Shown here one piece after another: positions 21,835-33,200 of a stretch of DNA of 64,000 nt. Every line of letters begins with the position of its first letter. Positions within the stretch are counted from its first letter, which is position 1. The translations under genes were made by a program, and so were the position numbers. This DNA is from Astropecten irregularis (lineage: Eukaryota > Echinodermata > Asteroidea > Paxillosida > Astropectinidae). The notes below the pieces were generated by a model that made no database searches, was not told the DNA's origin, and saw only the letters and a program-made list of their open reading frames with translations. The stretch is from NCBI GenBank assembly GCA_963971285.1, contig OZ020254.1, positions 19,436,932-19,500,931 of the forward strand. Direction: 5' to 3'.

Positions 21835-23650
21835 TAGGTGTTCGGGGTCTCTTTTCGTAGTGGAACTGTTATGTGAACATAAAAATTATGTTGGAATGTA
21901 CGTATGTGGTCAATCGTCGCTCATACAATGGATATTGAAATACACACTAAATTTAAACTGCATGACTGATCAAATACTGATCATGCTGATTGCACTTCGT
22001 ACACTGACTGATAGCGTATACAAAATGGCGTCACCTTTAAATTTGTAATATTGTCTGGACGATAACTTCCGGTTAGTTCATAAAAAGTATCTGAACATTT
22101 ACAGAAGTCATTGAGTGCATATGATGTAAATATTTTGCAGTTTTTATTTTGTTTGATTAAGACATGGTTTAAAAGTGACCATATCTCAACGTAAAAAAAA
22201 CCCTTACTTTTAGCCCATGGAACACATTGTCATTTGACAAAATGATGTACAATACTCCTAAGTCGATAGCATTTCGATTAAGATTTGGTGCTGGTATTTA
22301 ATGATATATAATAAGATTTACGTGCAAATATCTATGGCAAGATGTAAACAACTAAACAAAGTTTTGAGTCACGCAATTGGACATTACATGTACATGTATA
22401 TGTATGTTCTACACAGTGAATTATGTACGTGTGGTGTAGGGAAATAGAGTCAATCGATCATCATATTTTTTGTAAAAGACCATATTTTCACGTAACACAT
22501 GTACAGGTATGTGTACAAAGTTAACAGATTAATGTGAGAAATATTTAAAAATTCATATAAAATGAAGAGATGGCGTAAATGTTCACTTCACATCTACGCT
22601 GTAGGAACTTTGTATGGTTAAAATTGACTGTTTAAAAGTGTATGAGGTGTATTAAACTCCTGTGTTGAGGCTATCATGTGTTTCCACTGAGACAATGTAA
22701 TGAAGCACATTCCAATCACCTTGCAGTGACTGCCATCTGGTACTAATCAGAGTCTCTTGTAATCACATCAGCACTGAAGCAAGCAATTAGTTAATGATGC
22801 CTTAAGTGGTTGAGTAAACAAATTGATTGAAAGATCTGATAAGAAGTTATATACCATGGAGGTATATATACATGGCTTCACCTTTAAATATATATCATTG
22901 TCTGGACATAACTTCCAATTAATTCATCACAAGTAACTGATTATTTACAGACGTCATTGAATGCAAACGATGTAAATATTTTGCAGATTTCACTGATGTA
23001 CGTCATGTAATGACTGAGTTAACAGTATTTGAATAAGTACGTCATTTTCCCTTTAAAAGCACATAACTTCCGGTTGAATGACTTCAAAAATTTTAAACTT
23101 CACATACATGTCAAGGTGCATTTGTGCTTCACACCCACGAAATTTGGCAGAAATCCATAGTTTACTTTCGGATTACGTAATCACTGTATATCCTTAACCA
23201 ACCGTAGAGGGCGCTATATAGCTCGCATGACGTCACCGTTTATATTTTCTGAAAGTTCAAGACCTTCTCTATCTTTTACCCAAAAATGTTTCATGTGCCA
23301 AAATCCTTCCGTTTTCGAGTTATTTTGAGTCAAACTTTAACTTCCGGTAACACCGGAAGTTGAGGTCATTTGTACACAACATTGCATATATTAATTGTTA
23401 AAAGTTACGTGTTAAGTAACATATGTCAATCTCAAAATCATAGGTCATGTGGTTCTCAAGTTATAAAGCACCAAAACTTTTCCTAAAAACGCGTGTAATT
23501 TGATACCCGATGACGTCACCATGACGTCAATCTTCTAAATACAACTTGACATTATGACCGAAGTTCCCACCAAGTTTCATGTCAATATCTTGTACCTGTG
23601 ACCAAGAAGTCCTGCTGACAAGTTTGGGAAGAAAAAAACCCGAACACCTA
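21835..23650 (+). mobile_element. E element 4, complete
   Basis: TAGGTGTTCGGGGTCTC at the left and GAAAAAAACCCGAACACCTA at the right give ~12-14-bp inverted termini and a length of 1816 bp. It lacks any transposase frame, so it is non-autonomous or a shell of a larger family. The upstream flank holds the GTGGTTGTGTTTAACAACCAC hairpin. A lone AACCCGAACACCTA terminus follows at about 23688-23701. Confidence 0.8.
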
Positions 23651-23701
23651 ATAAAACTCTTACAATAACAATTGGTGTTTGGCTTGAACCCGAACACCTA
23701 A

Positions 23702-25174
23702 ATATGAAGAACAAAAGCTGTTCCGCTGCTCGCTAAAGCCCTCGGTTAATTACAGCAAAATGGCTGACACCGGAGTCTGAACACTCTGTGCATTTATAGT
23801 TGTAGCATCAGCAGCAACAGGAGGATGGCAAGTGTGCCCCCAGTGAGCTCTCACAAACAAATATCAGGCAGTTACCCTCATTTCCATCCACACTTGTGCA
23901 ATTATACACACATATACACACCCGACTAATCAAACACAAAGAACCCCACCCAATTCAAGAATACCCAAGACTCCAAGGAAACGCAAAGTAGACCCTTGCT
24001 ACTATTGAATATTCACGAACCCTTACCACTACCAAATATTCATGAACCCTTGCTTAGGTGCATAGAGTTGCCCCCCACAAAGGAAGTCCTGCAGAAGAAA
24101 TAATATATAATTTGGGGTTGACTGTTACACCCACCCTTATTTCGGGCGTGTCTCATTTGCATCCCTCATCCCTCATTTCATGAAAAAATTCTCATGATAT
24201 AAGTCGTCTGAAGGGTTTGTAAATATTTGGTGTCAGTTCAGCAGATGGGGTTATCGTCATAACAGTATACAAAACGGAAAATATATGACTTTAAACAAAA
24301 GGGGATGTCATTTCCTTCATTAAAAGACAATTAACCAGAAGAATTGATCTCAGTTTTGTTTCGATCTTATAAAAACAAACGATTTATAGGAATCTTACAC
24401 GCTAATGCATTACTTGTTTCAAGAATGCTAGAAAAGATGAACGATGAAACTTATACATTTATGGGCTGTTTTGCAAGGCGAGACCCCCTAACTCTATAAA
24501 CAAAGTAATGTTCAAAACAGTTGAGATGATAAATTAAATTCCTAAGACCAACCACTACTATGTGTCACTCTTATACTTGGTTTCTTTCCATGTGACCACC
24601 ACCGGAGGTGGTTTTTAATTTCACACACTTCTATAATCATTGGCATCAGTCGTGAAATGGCTAACCATGAAGAAAATGTTCTTGTTTTTCGTCCTTCGTG
24701 ATCGAATAATGATCATGAAATGACATCTAGTTTGTTGAAAAGGTGGTCATGACTTGCGCGTGATTTGGTATTAATGTGAGGGAGACTTGCGCGGGATCAG
24801 CCTGACTCTCTCGACCTGATATTTATACGCCAGTTCCAGCGGCAAGACAAAGTCAAGACGGCTGGGAACGGACCTGCTAGGATGCAGGAGTTGCTGGAAG
24901 TTGACAATGTATGCCGTTCAACTACTAGGGGCTCCAACTCCAATTTTCTTCGAGGTTTACTCCTTAAGCCTTTTCCAAGCCTAGATGTTGCCGCAAGGCA
25001 GCGGAGGTTTTAAATCAGAGAGTTCCTTCTCCTAGAATTTGATGAGCAGCCTATCAAGGCTAATGAGTCAGAACCCGATGCAACTGGTTTCGAGGGGCTA
25101 GATACCCATCTCCCCCCCCAACTTCTCCTCATCAGTGGTAGAAGAATCATGTTCTTATTCCTGCAATCATTTTG
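23702..25174. other. Unassigned stretch
   Basis: No gene is recognised. 23715-23740 has AGCTGTTCCGCTGCTCG as at the other E-cluster junctions. 24000-24060 has two near-repeats of GAATATTCACGAACCCTT. 24780-25010 is GC-richer (GACGGCTGGGAACGGACCTG, GGCTCCAACTCC) and could be the edge of an unknown element, but no terminal repeat or reading frame supports that. Confidence 0.4.
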
Positions 25175-25194
25175 TGGGGGGGGGGGGGGGGGGG
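25175..25194 (+). repeat. 20-nt poly-G run
   Basis: An uninterrupted run of about 20 G between CATTTTGT and TGGTAGGCCCCC. It is able to form G-quadruplex structures and prone to length errors. Confidence 0.8.
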
Positions 25195-25356
25195 TGGTAG
25201 GCCCCCAAATTGGTGCACAAGCAAAACTATACGCAGGCATCAATATCTGATTAATTGAAAATGGACCTAATAGAATCCGGAGCCGCAAACATAATATATT
25301 ATTAATAATAATAATAAAGCAACAGCAATTTCCGCACAAGGGAACTTTAAACTTAT

Positions 25357-25626
25357 ACCTTTAAAAAGCTGCTTCCTAAGATCACACAACACTTTGTCTG
25401 ATCCAGCATTTACATGAAATGATAAACCTGGTTTTGATCTCACCCCGGGATCAAAACTGTTTTTTTTTTGCCTTTGCTTTACACATTTTTGGATAAATAC
25501 TCCATTTCACGCGGAGATATTTTAACGGTAAGTTTCTACCAGCACCATCTTCATACCCTGAAAGTTATACGTAAATATGTGAACATTTCTGTTTGGGCAT
25601 GTTACCAATCATGTACTGTACTTTTA
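25357..25626 (-). mobile_element. MITE-B copy, inverted and decayed
   Basis: Contains CACTTTGTCTGATCC, GGTTTTGATCTCACCCCGGG, GATAAATACTCCATTTCACG and CATCTTCATACCCTGAAAGT, the reverse order of the MITE-B at 47782-48172. Ends are worn. Confidence 0.6.
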
Positions 25627-25644
25627 TTACCATTCACCAAACGG

Positions 25645-25712
25645 TATTCCGGAGGTTACTGGTTTGAATCCCCCCGGTCAACTTTTCTTTGTTCACTTTT
25701 CAATATCTTTTA
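25645..25712 (+). mobile_element. SINE-1 fragment
   Basis: GGAGGTTACTGGTTTGAATCC and TTTCTTTGTTCACTTTTCAAT match the B-box-to-tail part of SINE-1. Truncated on both sides. Confidence 0.6.
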
Positions 25713-25726
25713 GGAACGGTATTCTT

Positions 25727-25976
25727 TAAAAAGAAAGTCTGCATGGATGGAATATTCACAATGCAGATTTCCTGTCCGCAATTCTACAAAAAGATCTATG
25801 GGAAATTAATGAACAAGTTATTCAGGAAGAAAGAGATCTTTGGGGCAAGTCAAGAAAGAGAGCCCTTCATAAATCTGATCCATTGAATTATTTTGAGTTA
25901 TTATGTGATAATTGTAGAGATGTCACAGAAAACCGTTATGTCCAGAAATGGGTCGTGGTCAGGCACCGCAAAGTAT
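25727..25976 (+). other. Unassigned coding-like fragment
   Basis: One frame reads through about 80 codons with protein-like composition (WNIHNADFLSAIL, then QKDLWEINEQVIQEERDLWG, then KSDPLNYFELLCDNC) and ends at a stop near 25976. It has no start codon or splice signal that I trust, and I do not recognise a family. It lies just outside the inverted-repeat element that holds the Penelope-like remains, and could be a transposon protein remnant or a single orphan exon. Confidence 0.3.
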
Positions 25977-26599
25977 AATAGTGTAGGCATGAAAATTTCC
26001 ACACATATCTGTCACATCATTCTAAACATTTTCAGAGGTGGAGCCAATGCAAAATGTACATAGCATAGCAACGGTTGCTAGGCAACATATTTTCCATAGA
26101 AACCAACATGTAAAATGCCTGGCAACTAATTTTTCGGACCAATTTTAATGGATTTCAATATCTGCCGCTTTACTCTTCATACCAACACCCTGGAGCAATT
26201 GCAATAAACACATAAAAACAACAGTTGCTAGGCAACACATTTTCCTTAGCAACCGAGCATATTTGATGTCTGCAGGCCAATTTTACTAAACATTATAAAG
26301 TATTTGGATACATATTGCTTTAGTATTCGTGATCTTTCCAATTTGGAACTGAAGTCAACTGCAATGGCTTTGCTATGGTTGCTAGGCAACGCATTTAACT
26401 GACTGGGTTTTTTTTATAGACAGTGACGTTGTCAACCTTTTTTGGTATATTTTTAGAGAAGGCAATAAATCCCCTGGCGTGCAGCTGCTAATTGTGGTCC
26501 ATTGTGGGGGCATAATGCAGATTCTAGAAGAAAAACACTTCTGACAAATGCACCAAAAGCGAACATTGATGTTGAATACTAATATTTACTAAACGGAAT

Positions 26600-27480
26600 T
26601 ACACCATGCCCATGACAATGATATAACCAAACCCTCATCCACGTAGATCCACCAACTCCTAGAACTTGCTCTAGAGCACAATATCTTCCAATTCGGAGGC
26701 CATTTCTACCGACAGAAGATTGGTTGTGGACTGGGCCAGTCCTGAAATTTGTGATAATAACATTATATTATATTTTGAGATGTGCGAACGAAATAGAAGT
26801 GCGAAAATACGAATGATTCTTACCGGTTACATGGTGTTTCCGCAAACCGATCCACATGATAATAACATTGTAATCATGTTTTTGGAAAAAAAAACTAATC
26901 TTAACACTCATGGACAAGATTCCCTTCTGGGCACGTCACAGAGATGACATACTCATTGTTTTCATCAAATGTATCAATTTATTGCATACCACACTCAAGC
27001 TCACTTCTGAGGCCTCCAAAACCTACATATCCAAATTTTGGATACATGTATTACCATTTTCAAAGATCCACGTTTCTCAATGACGGTAACCCTTCACACA
27101 AAAGTATTAAACAAACCCACGGAATCGTGTCGATTTTTTCTCAGAGAAATACCCCGATTCATCCTGAAATAAATTTCAAGTGAAAACCACCCAAGAACCA
27201 CCTCTCGTCTGTTCAACTACTAACAAACATACCGGTAATGATATCAGGCAAACCCTTCTCAAACATTTGCCCTTAATTTCAGGCAATGCATCTCAAAGAA
27301 AACTTTTCTCAAACCACCCGTCATTGCATACATGGAAGGAAATAATATATTCCCAGGGAAGTCAGAGAACTTTATATCAGAGTTAAACTCAACCTACAGG
27401 AGAATGGTCTATCTTTCACTGTTACTATCGATGATATCTTGCTCCAGATACTCACTTCACTACTTAGAGGAACAGTGAAC
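26600..27480 (+). mobile_element. Penelope-like retroelement remnant (RT region)
   Basis: Translated pieces match the reverse-transcriptase core of Penelope-like elements in order: a YRQKIGC motif, an SPEICD motif, a THGQDSLL motif and a tail with FSQRNTPIHPE-like sequence. It is broken in several places and carries an F-repeat insertion at about 26763-26856. No endonuclease domain or intact end was seen. It is treated as a fossil; the family call rests on motif memory only. Confidence 0.55.
26763..26856. mobile_element. F repeat, copy 2, inserted in the Penelope-like remnant
   Basis: Contains GTGCGAACGAAATAGAAGTGCG and ends in GTTTCCGCAAACCGATCCACAT. It is flanked on both sides by the 12-bp GATAATAACATT (26751-26762 and 26857-26868), which looks like a target-site duplication of roughly 9-12 bp. 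Confidence 0.65.
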
Positions 27481-28243
27481 ATCTTCCAGGTTTTTTTATT
27501 GAGTAAAACAAGACAAGAGAAGTGACATAGGGCCAACGCTTATCTTACATTTTCTCTTACACAGAATGATCAATATTATTGAGGCAATCCATCTGAGCCA
27601 AAATAAGTGGTTGCTTCAATAAATGCATTGCCTAGCAACATTGCTTAGCAACATTGTTTCAATTTGATATTTGGTCAGTTTAAAATACCGTATCCCTATT
27701 TGATTCTAGGACATGCCTTCTATTAATAAGAACATTGAGTAAAACGGACCCCATGTGCAGGCATTGTTTTCTATGTGTACGCAGCTTGTTGCTATGGAAT
27801 ATAGGTTACTAAGCAACTAATAAACGTTATGATTTGGCTATCAACAGTAATGCCAATCTGTACAGATTGTAATACACGGAGACATTTTTCTCCAGCTGTA
27901 CGTTTTAGGCAATTTTATTTGGAAACATCATTTACAAAAAGAAAATGTAGATATAAATAGACAGTTGATGTGGTATATCTGTTGCTTAGCAACAAACAAA
28001 TGCAGTTTTTTCTGTTGACACTTATATTGCCCTAAAACATGTCTTTGGATAGTTTTGATGCTAAAACACTCAGCATCACCCTTTCGGAAAGGATTAGACC
28101 TGCTTAAATGGCTCGTTGCTAGGGTCAATCAGTTTCTTAGCAGCCGTTGCTAAGGAACAGACCGTATCCATTGGCTCCACCTTTGAAAATATTCAGTATA
28201 GGCTCAAGTATAACTGTGCCAAGTTTCATGCTTTTATCATTTT

Positions 28244-28964
28244 ACTGAGCAATTCTAGCTGTATATTGCACCGATCTACCACACTATAAATATCCATGCT
28301 TTGTCTAGCTGCAATTAGTGGGTTTATGATTGATTGCTCATATGACGAATACAGTTGTACTGTGGATAGTTTGTAGATTCCGTTCGGTAAAGCTGTTTTA
28401 GAATTGAAGATAAATGTCACCTCTATGGTTCTAGTTGATACATGGTCCATAGCTAGTCTGTGCAGCTGCCTCAGATTGACACATGTAAAGTGTAATTGTA
28501 ATGTACATGTAACTACAGTATGTAATGAGCAGGCCAATTCATCAAACTTTTTTTTTTATCTCACAAAAGTACCCGAGAAAAGTGTTAAATACAGGACAAT
28601 AAGATAAAAACACGGTAAACAAGAGAACAGAAAAGTAATGACAGCCATTCGAAACAACGCCCCCTCTATATTATGATCAGGGGTTTAAGTTATACATATC
28701 TTTTGAAGAATTTTTTGTTTTAAAATGAAATGAATAATAATCATTAAGTATAGCGAGAAAATCAGATACAGATTGCAAGTTCGATATACATATTTACGTT
28801 GTACAAATTCAGTTGTAATGGATACGTTACTATACGCAGTCTATGAAAGGTTTTACTTTGTTCAACATTTCAAAATGCCTAAAGCGGAACATTCACGTCT
28901 TTGACGAATCAGTTTTCTCGCGTATATACTCACTCTTATATTTGTTTGGTTTTGTCTTCCCCAG
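28244..28964. other. Upstream region of the MACPF-like gene
   Basis: AT-rich. The only clear signal is a pyrimidine-rich stretch and CCAG at 28961-28964 that would act as a splice acceptor for the exon beginning at 28965, so the promoter and a 5' non-coding exon probably lie further upstream. No TATA box or initiator is claimed. Confidence 0.4.
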
Positions 28965-28988
28965 GAAGTTTTCGTATGAACCGGCAAC

Positions 28989-30236
28989 ATGAATACTCTA
29001 TTGAAGCTTGGTCAGAGTACCAGTCTACTCAGTGGATACAAGCCAGACATCTACTCTGTGCCATTCACCAACTCCCGCAAGCCTGCACTCTATGAGAAGG
29101 AAGTCTTAGTTAAGAATCCTAGTCATGATGCTCAATGGTCTTGGCCCACAATCTCCCTTCACGATAATGCAGATGACCTCCTTAGCGTACTCCTTAAGGT
29201 CACACTTCGACCAATCACCAATGAAGATAAAGCCAGTGAGGGTGGAGCTTCGTCCATATGGCCAGCAGCAGCTCTTGTTCTTGCAGGGTCTGATGCCGCA
29301 GCTCGCATAGAAGCCACAACAGAGTTGTCCAGTCAACTTGGCATCGATCTTTCAAAGGACTGGTCCTATGCTCTGGTTGCACGCACACGTACCATCGGTA
29401 GAGCAACACATCCGTGCTATGAGAGAGGGTTATTTGGTCTCCCAGACCCAGCAACGATCGTTATGCCAGATTTCGTAGCAGATCTGAAATCTTTGGAGAA
29501 GCTCGGGAAGGACACCAATGTGAGTATGCATGGTGCTAATGGCTACCTAGACGTCTATGAGACATACGGCTCACACTTCGTATCCAGCGTTGACATCGGG
29601 GACACTATATTTCAGGTGTTTGCTTATGCATCAACCGAGTACCAAGGTATTGTTCGTGTTTACGCTGACAACCCAGAACATCTGACGGGTCCCGCATCTT
29701 CTACATTCGCCTTGTTTACCACTCCACGGAATGAAGCTGGTTACGGTCGTACTGCAGCTATCGGAAACGTCTGTATTGCGAGCAGGGACCCCGAAATGAC
29801 AGAATCCCTCAACGAAGGCCTCTGGGAAGAACCTAAGTATGCTGGAACTAACAGCATCTTCGCCCCTTTCCTCCGCTCCGATGCCGTTGATGTCAACAAG
29901 ATCTTCAAGAAGGTCGTTCCCATATCGGTTGAACTGGCCTCACTCGGAGTATTCGCCGAGTACTACCGCATGCTGATCTGGCGCCGAGTCTTCAAAGGTG
30001 CCATGTACGCCAAATACTCCCTGGGCTCAGGCGTGGCTCCTTTCTTCAGCAACAACTGCCCTTATGATCTGAATTCAGTCTTCAAAGATTCAGGCCCGCT
30101 TGGTGGTGATGATTTACTCTCAACACTTGCCACCCCCTCTGTTAACATCTGGCAGGAGAAAGTGAAGCTGAATTCGATTCTTCTACAATTTCCAGAGCTG
30201 GTTAAGATCTTCGGAGTATTTGCAAATGCAATAGAG
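28989..30236 (+). CDS. Exon 1 of the MACPF-like gene
   Basis: Holds the whole MACPF-like domain (residues 1-416). Reading on past the donor would add 15 codons and a stop, which an unspliced transcript could encode as a short MACPF-only form; there is no evidence that this is made. An out-of-frame ATG at 28976 precedes the chosen start and opens a 39-codon frame. Confidence 0.8.
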
Positions 30237-33200
30237 GTACGTTTTCTATATTTTGTATTTATTATTATGAATGATTTTTCGTAGGGAAATAGGGTTGCCC
30301 TTTATTGAAGTAGATGACTGCATACTCAGTGCTGGTTAAGGTCACATACAAAAAAAAAAAAAATATATATATATATGATGCGCTGGCTCAGGTGGGATTC
30401 GAACCCGGCACGACATCTTGCTTACTAGTGCCGATGTCATACCACTAGCTTACCATATTAATGATTTATTGTACCCGCGGCGATATTGGATTCGATACAC
30501 CATGCTGACCAAGCTATATAGCTATGTGGCCTATTGGTATGACATCTGTACTAGTCAAAGAGGTCGTGTGTTCGAATCCCTCCTGAGCCAGAGCACGATT
30601 TTGTTCATGAGAACTGAGTATGCAGTGCTTATCTACGTCGGTGAAGGGCAAGCCTAATTTGCATTATTTTTTTTAATACCAAGCTTCGACCACTTCATAA
30701 CAAATAAGTGCATGTACATGTCTTCCATTGTCTCAGTGTAGTCAAGAGGGAAATGAGGTGTAACGTGCATCATGTTGAAAAGTCGCTTGTCATTTTGCAG
30801 TCTCATTGTTCATTTTCTCGGTTTTATCCTGATTTCACGCAGATACCGGCGCCTTCATCTAAAGACAACGTGACCATCGATGTTCCTGGTTCCACCGACG
30901 CAACTCTCCTCGGACATGTCGTCACTTGTGGATCTGGTCAAGACCCTGTACCCCCAACACTTCGTCTCAGTGACTGTGCCTTTAAGGCCATCAAAACTCG
31001 TTTCGTTTGTGGTGAGTTTTATGGTGGTTTGAAGATAATTAGTTCTAGTGACAAAAAGGGAAATGTAATTATGAATGGATTGATGTTTGAAGAAAGTATG
31101 GGTAAAGTGTCAGTAGTCCTTGATGTGCGACATTCTCCAACATTGCAAGTTCTGACCGAGCGTCTGACTGACATCCAGTTTGCTCTGGTTGCAGCAGAAG
31201 CTCGTCTGAATTTTCTTCTCGTTAATCCAGTGTCACAAGTGCAAAATGTAGAGATTATGAAACGGTTTCTCTTATGGCTTGGTGGAGTTGCAGGGAGTCA
31301 CTATCAGTACAAAAATGACAAACTAGCTGCTTTGCAAGCAAGGGCAATGTATTTGGCCAGCGTGGCTACCAACGACCAGGGTTCCGGAGTTCCCGTGCCA
31401 TACTTGCGTTATGAGGCTTACAAAGATGTTGTAAATAATGTTCAAAATGTCCTTCAAACGGCTTCAGATAAGCTGAACAACTTCCAGAACCAAATCAGAG
31501 ACAGAAAAGCCGAAGAACGTGAGGTTGATCGAGAGAAAAATCTGAATGAAAACATAATCAACTCTGGCAAACTACTCCAGGACTACATCGGTACACAGGC
31601 AAGCTACCAACAGAGTCTTGAAGACTTGTTCTCAACAGTTGTCAAAGACAAGGAAAGGCAATTAGATAAAGCTAGCAAGCAGGCAGACAAATTGAGTGCC
31701 AGCTTGACTGAGCAGCGGTCTGTTGTGAAGGAAGCCATTACTGAGTATGAGGATGCTGTTGCTGAATGGGAGAAGCAGCAGACAATCAAGGCAGCTATAG
31801 ATATTGCATCTAATATCTTTGCTCTTGGTTTTACCTTTATCACACCGGTGTCGCCAATTAGCGCTCTAAAGGCTCTTGCTGAAACAGTTCAGAAGATTCA
31901 AAAAGCTGTCTCCGTCTTTAATGCAGTCATCATGGCTTATCGGTCGATTCAAGCACTTCCGTCAAACCCACAAGCAGTAGTCGATGCTTTGAAGAGCATA
32001 GGTCCAAACGGTCTCGTTATGCCGTCTTCACTTGAGTGGGATGAGATGAAGGTCAACTTCGATGCTGTTCTGTCTTCCGGCCCCTCCGTTGGGGCAAAGA
32101 CGTCTCTTTCTGCAGCATTTGCAGTCCTCGTTCTTAGAGGGAAAGCCCTCATACAATCCCAAAAGTCTATTCAGGAAATAGCTGCAGACTTATCAGCAGG
32201 GCAGCAGCGTATTTCACTTCACAAGGATCAGAAGAAACGACTTGACGACCTTAAAACAAATCTTGACGCTAAACCACAAGACCTTGCTGTTGATAAAATT
32301 GACCTGATTGGACTTTCGGGACAACTAATTTTCTTTGAGCGTCAGATGTTGATGACATTGGCTTCTACCTTGGTCATACAGGATAGAGCTCTCCAGTATG
32401 AGTATCTCCGACCTCCTACCACCATCGGGTCCTTTACGATGCTCAATCTGCAGCTGGCAATACTTAATCAGTCACAGAGCATTAATCAAGGCCTTACAGT
32501 CCAACCCTTTCCGGCGAAGGTACCCAAACCGATCATTTATGAGATCCATGGCGTCAAACCAGAAAGCATAACAGACAATAATAGGTACACTTTCGAGATC
32601 TCACTCAACAAACGTGAGTTTTCCTCATACAATTATGTTCGTGTCGAAGGTGTGGAAGTGGAGATTGGTGGAATCGTGTCAACTAACAGTGGCAAATACT
32701 ACACTGAGCTAGTGTTTGATGGGAATCCTTTCTTCGACCGTGGCTTTGATGGTGAAGCCCTCACATTTCAAACGACATCACGTATTTTCACAGGTCTCCA
32801 TGATGTCTCCACGAGCAGTCATGTGGGGTCTGATGCACCTGTTGTAGTTGAGAATCCTGAGGCTTCTGTTGTTACAACCGGTGAGGATCCTTTTGGTGGG
32901 AAAATTTCGAGCATCACACCATTTTCATCTTGGCAGGTAGCCTTGCCAAAAACGAAGACCAATGAAGACATCCGATTTGACGATCACTCACGTGGCGTCA
33001 CCGTTCGTCTGATCTTCTACATTTACGCTCAGCTGAAAGAGGAAAGCATTCATTCATCTAGCCTGCAGGCTCTGCATCTGAATCGCGGTGACTACGTAAT
33101 GTCGCATGCATCATCAGGTTCAAGCATCGAAGCTAATTCATCTCAGATGTTGGTCGGCAGTGTGGCTGCTCCGCTTTCCTTGGTTGCTTCGCCATCTCTG

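Larger units (their letters stand above)
25977..28243. mobile_element. Long inverted-repeat element with X-box-like motifs
   Basis: The left flank GGCATGAAAATTTCC...TTTCAGAGGTGGAGCCAAT is mirrored by ATTGGCTCCACCTTTGAAAA...GCCAAGTTTCATGC at the right. Both arms carry repeated GTTGCTAGGCAAC-type palindromes (about 26072, 26224, 26377, 27632, 27980, 28109). The middle contains decayed Penelope-like coding sequence. Either the retroelement landed in a foldback, or the arms belong to it. Confidence 0.55.

Noticed and set aside
24780-25010. Possible long terminal repeat
   Set aside because: GC-richer block with an LTR-like feel, but no second copy, terminal TG/CA pair or adjacent coding sequence.
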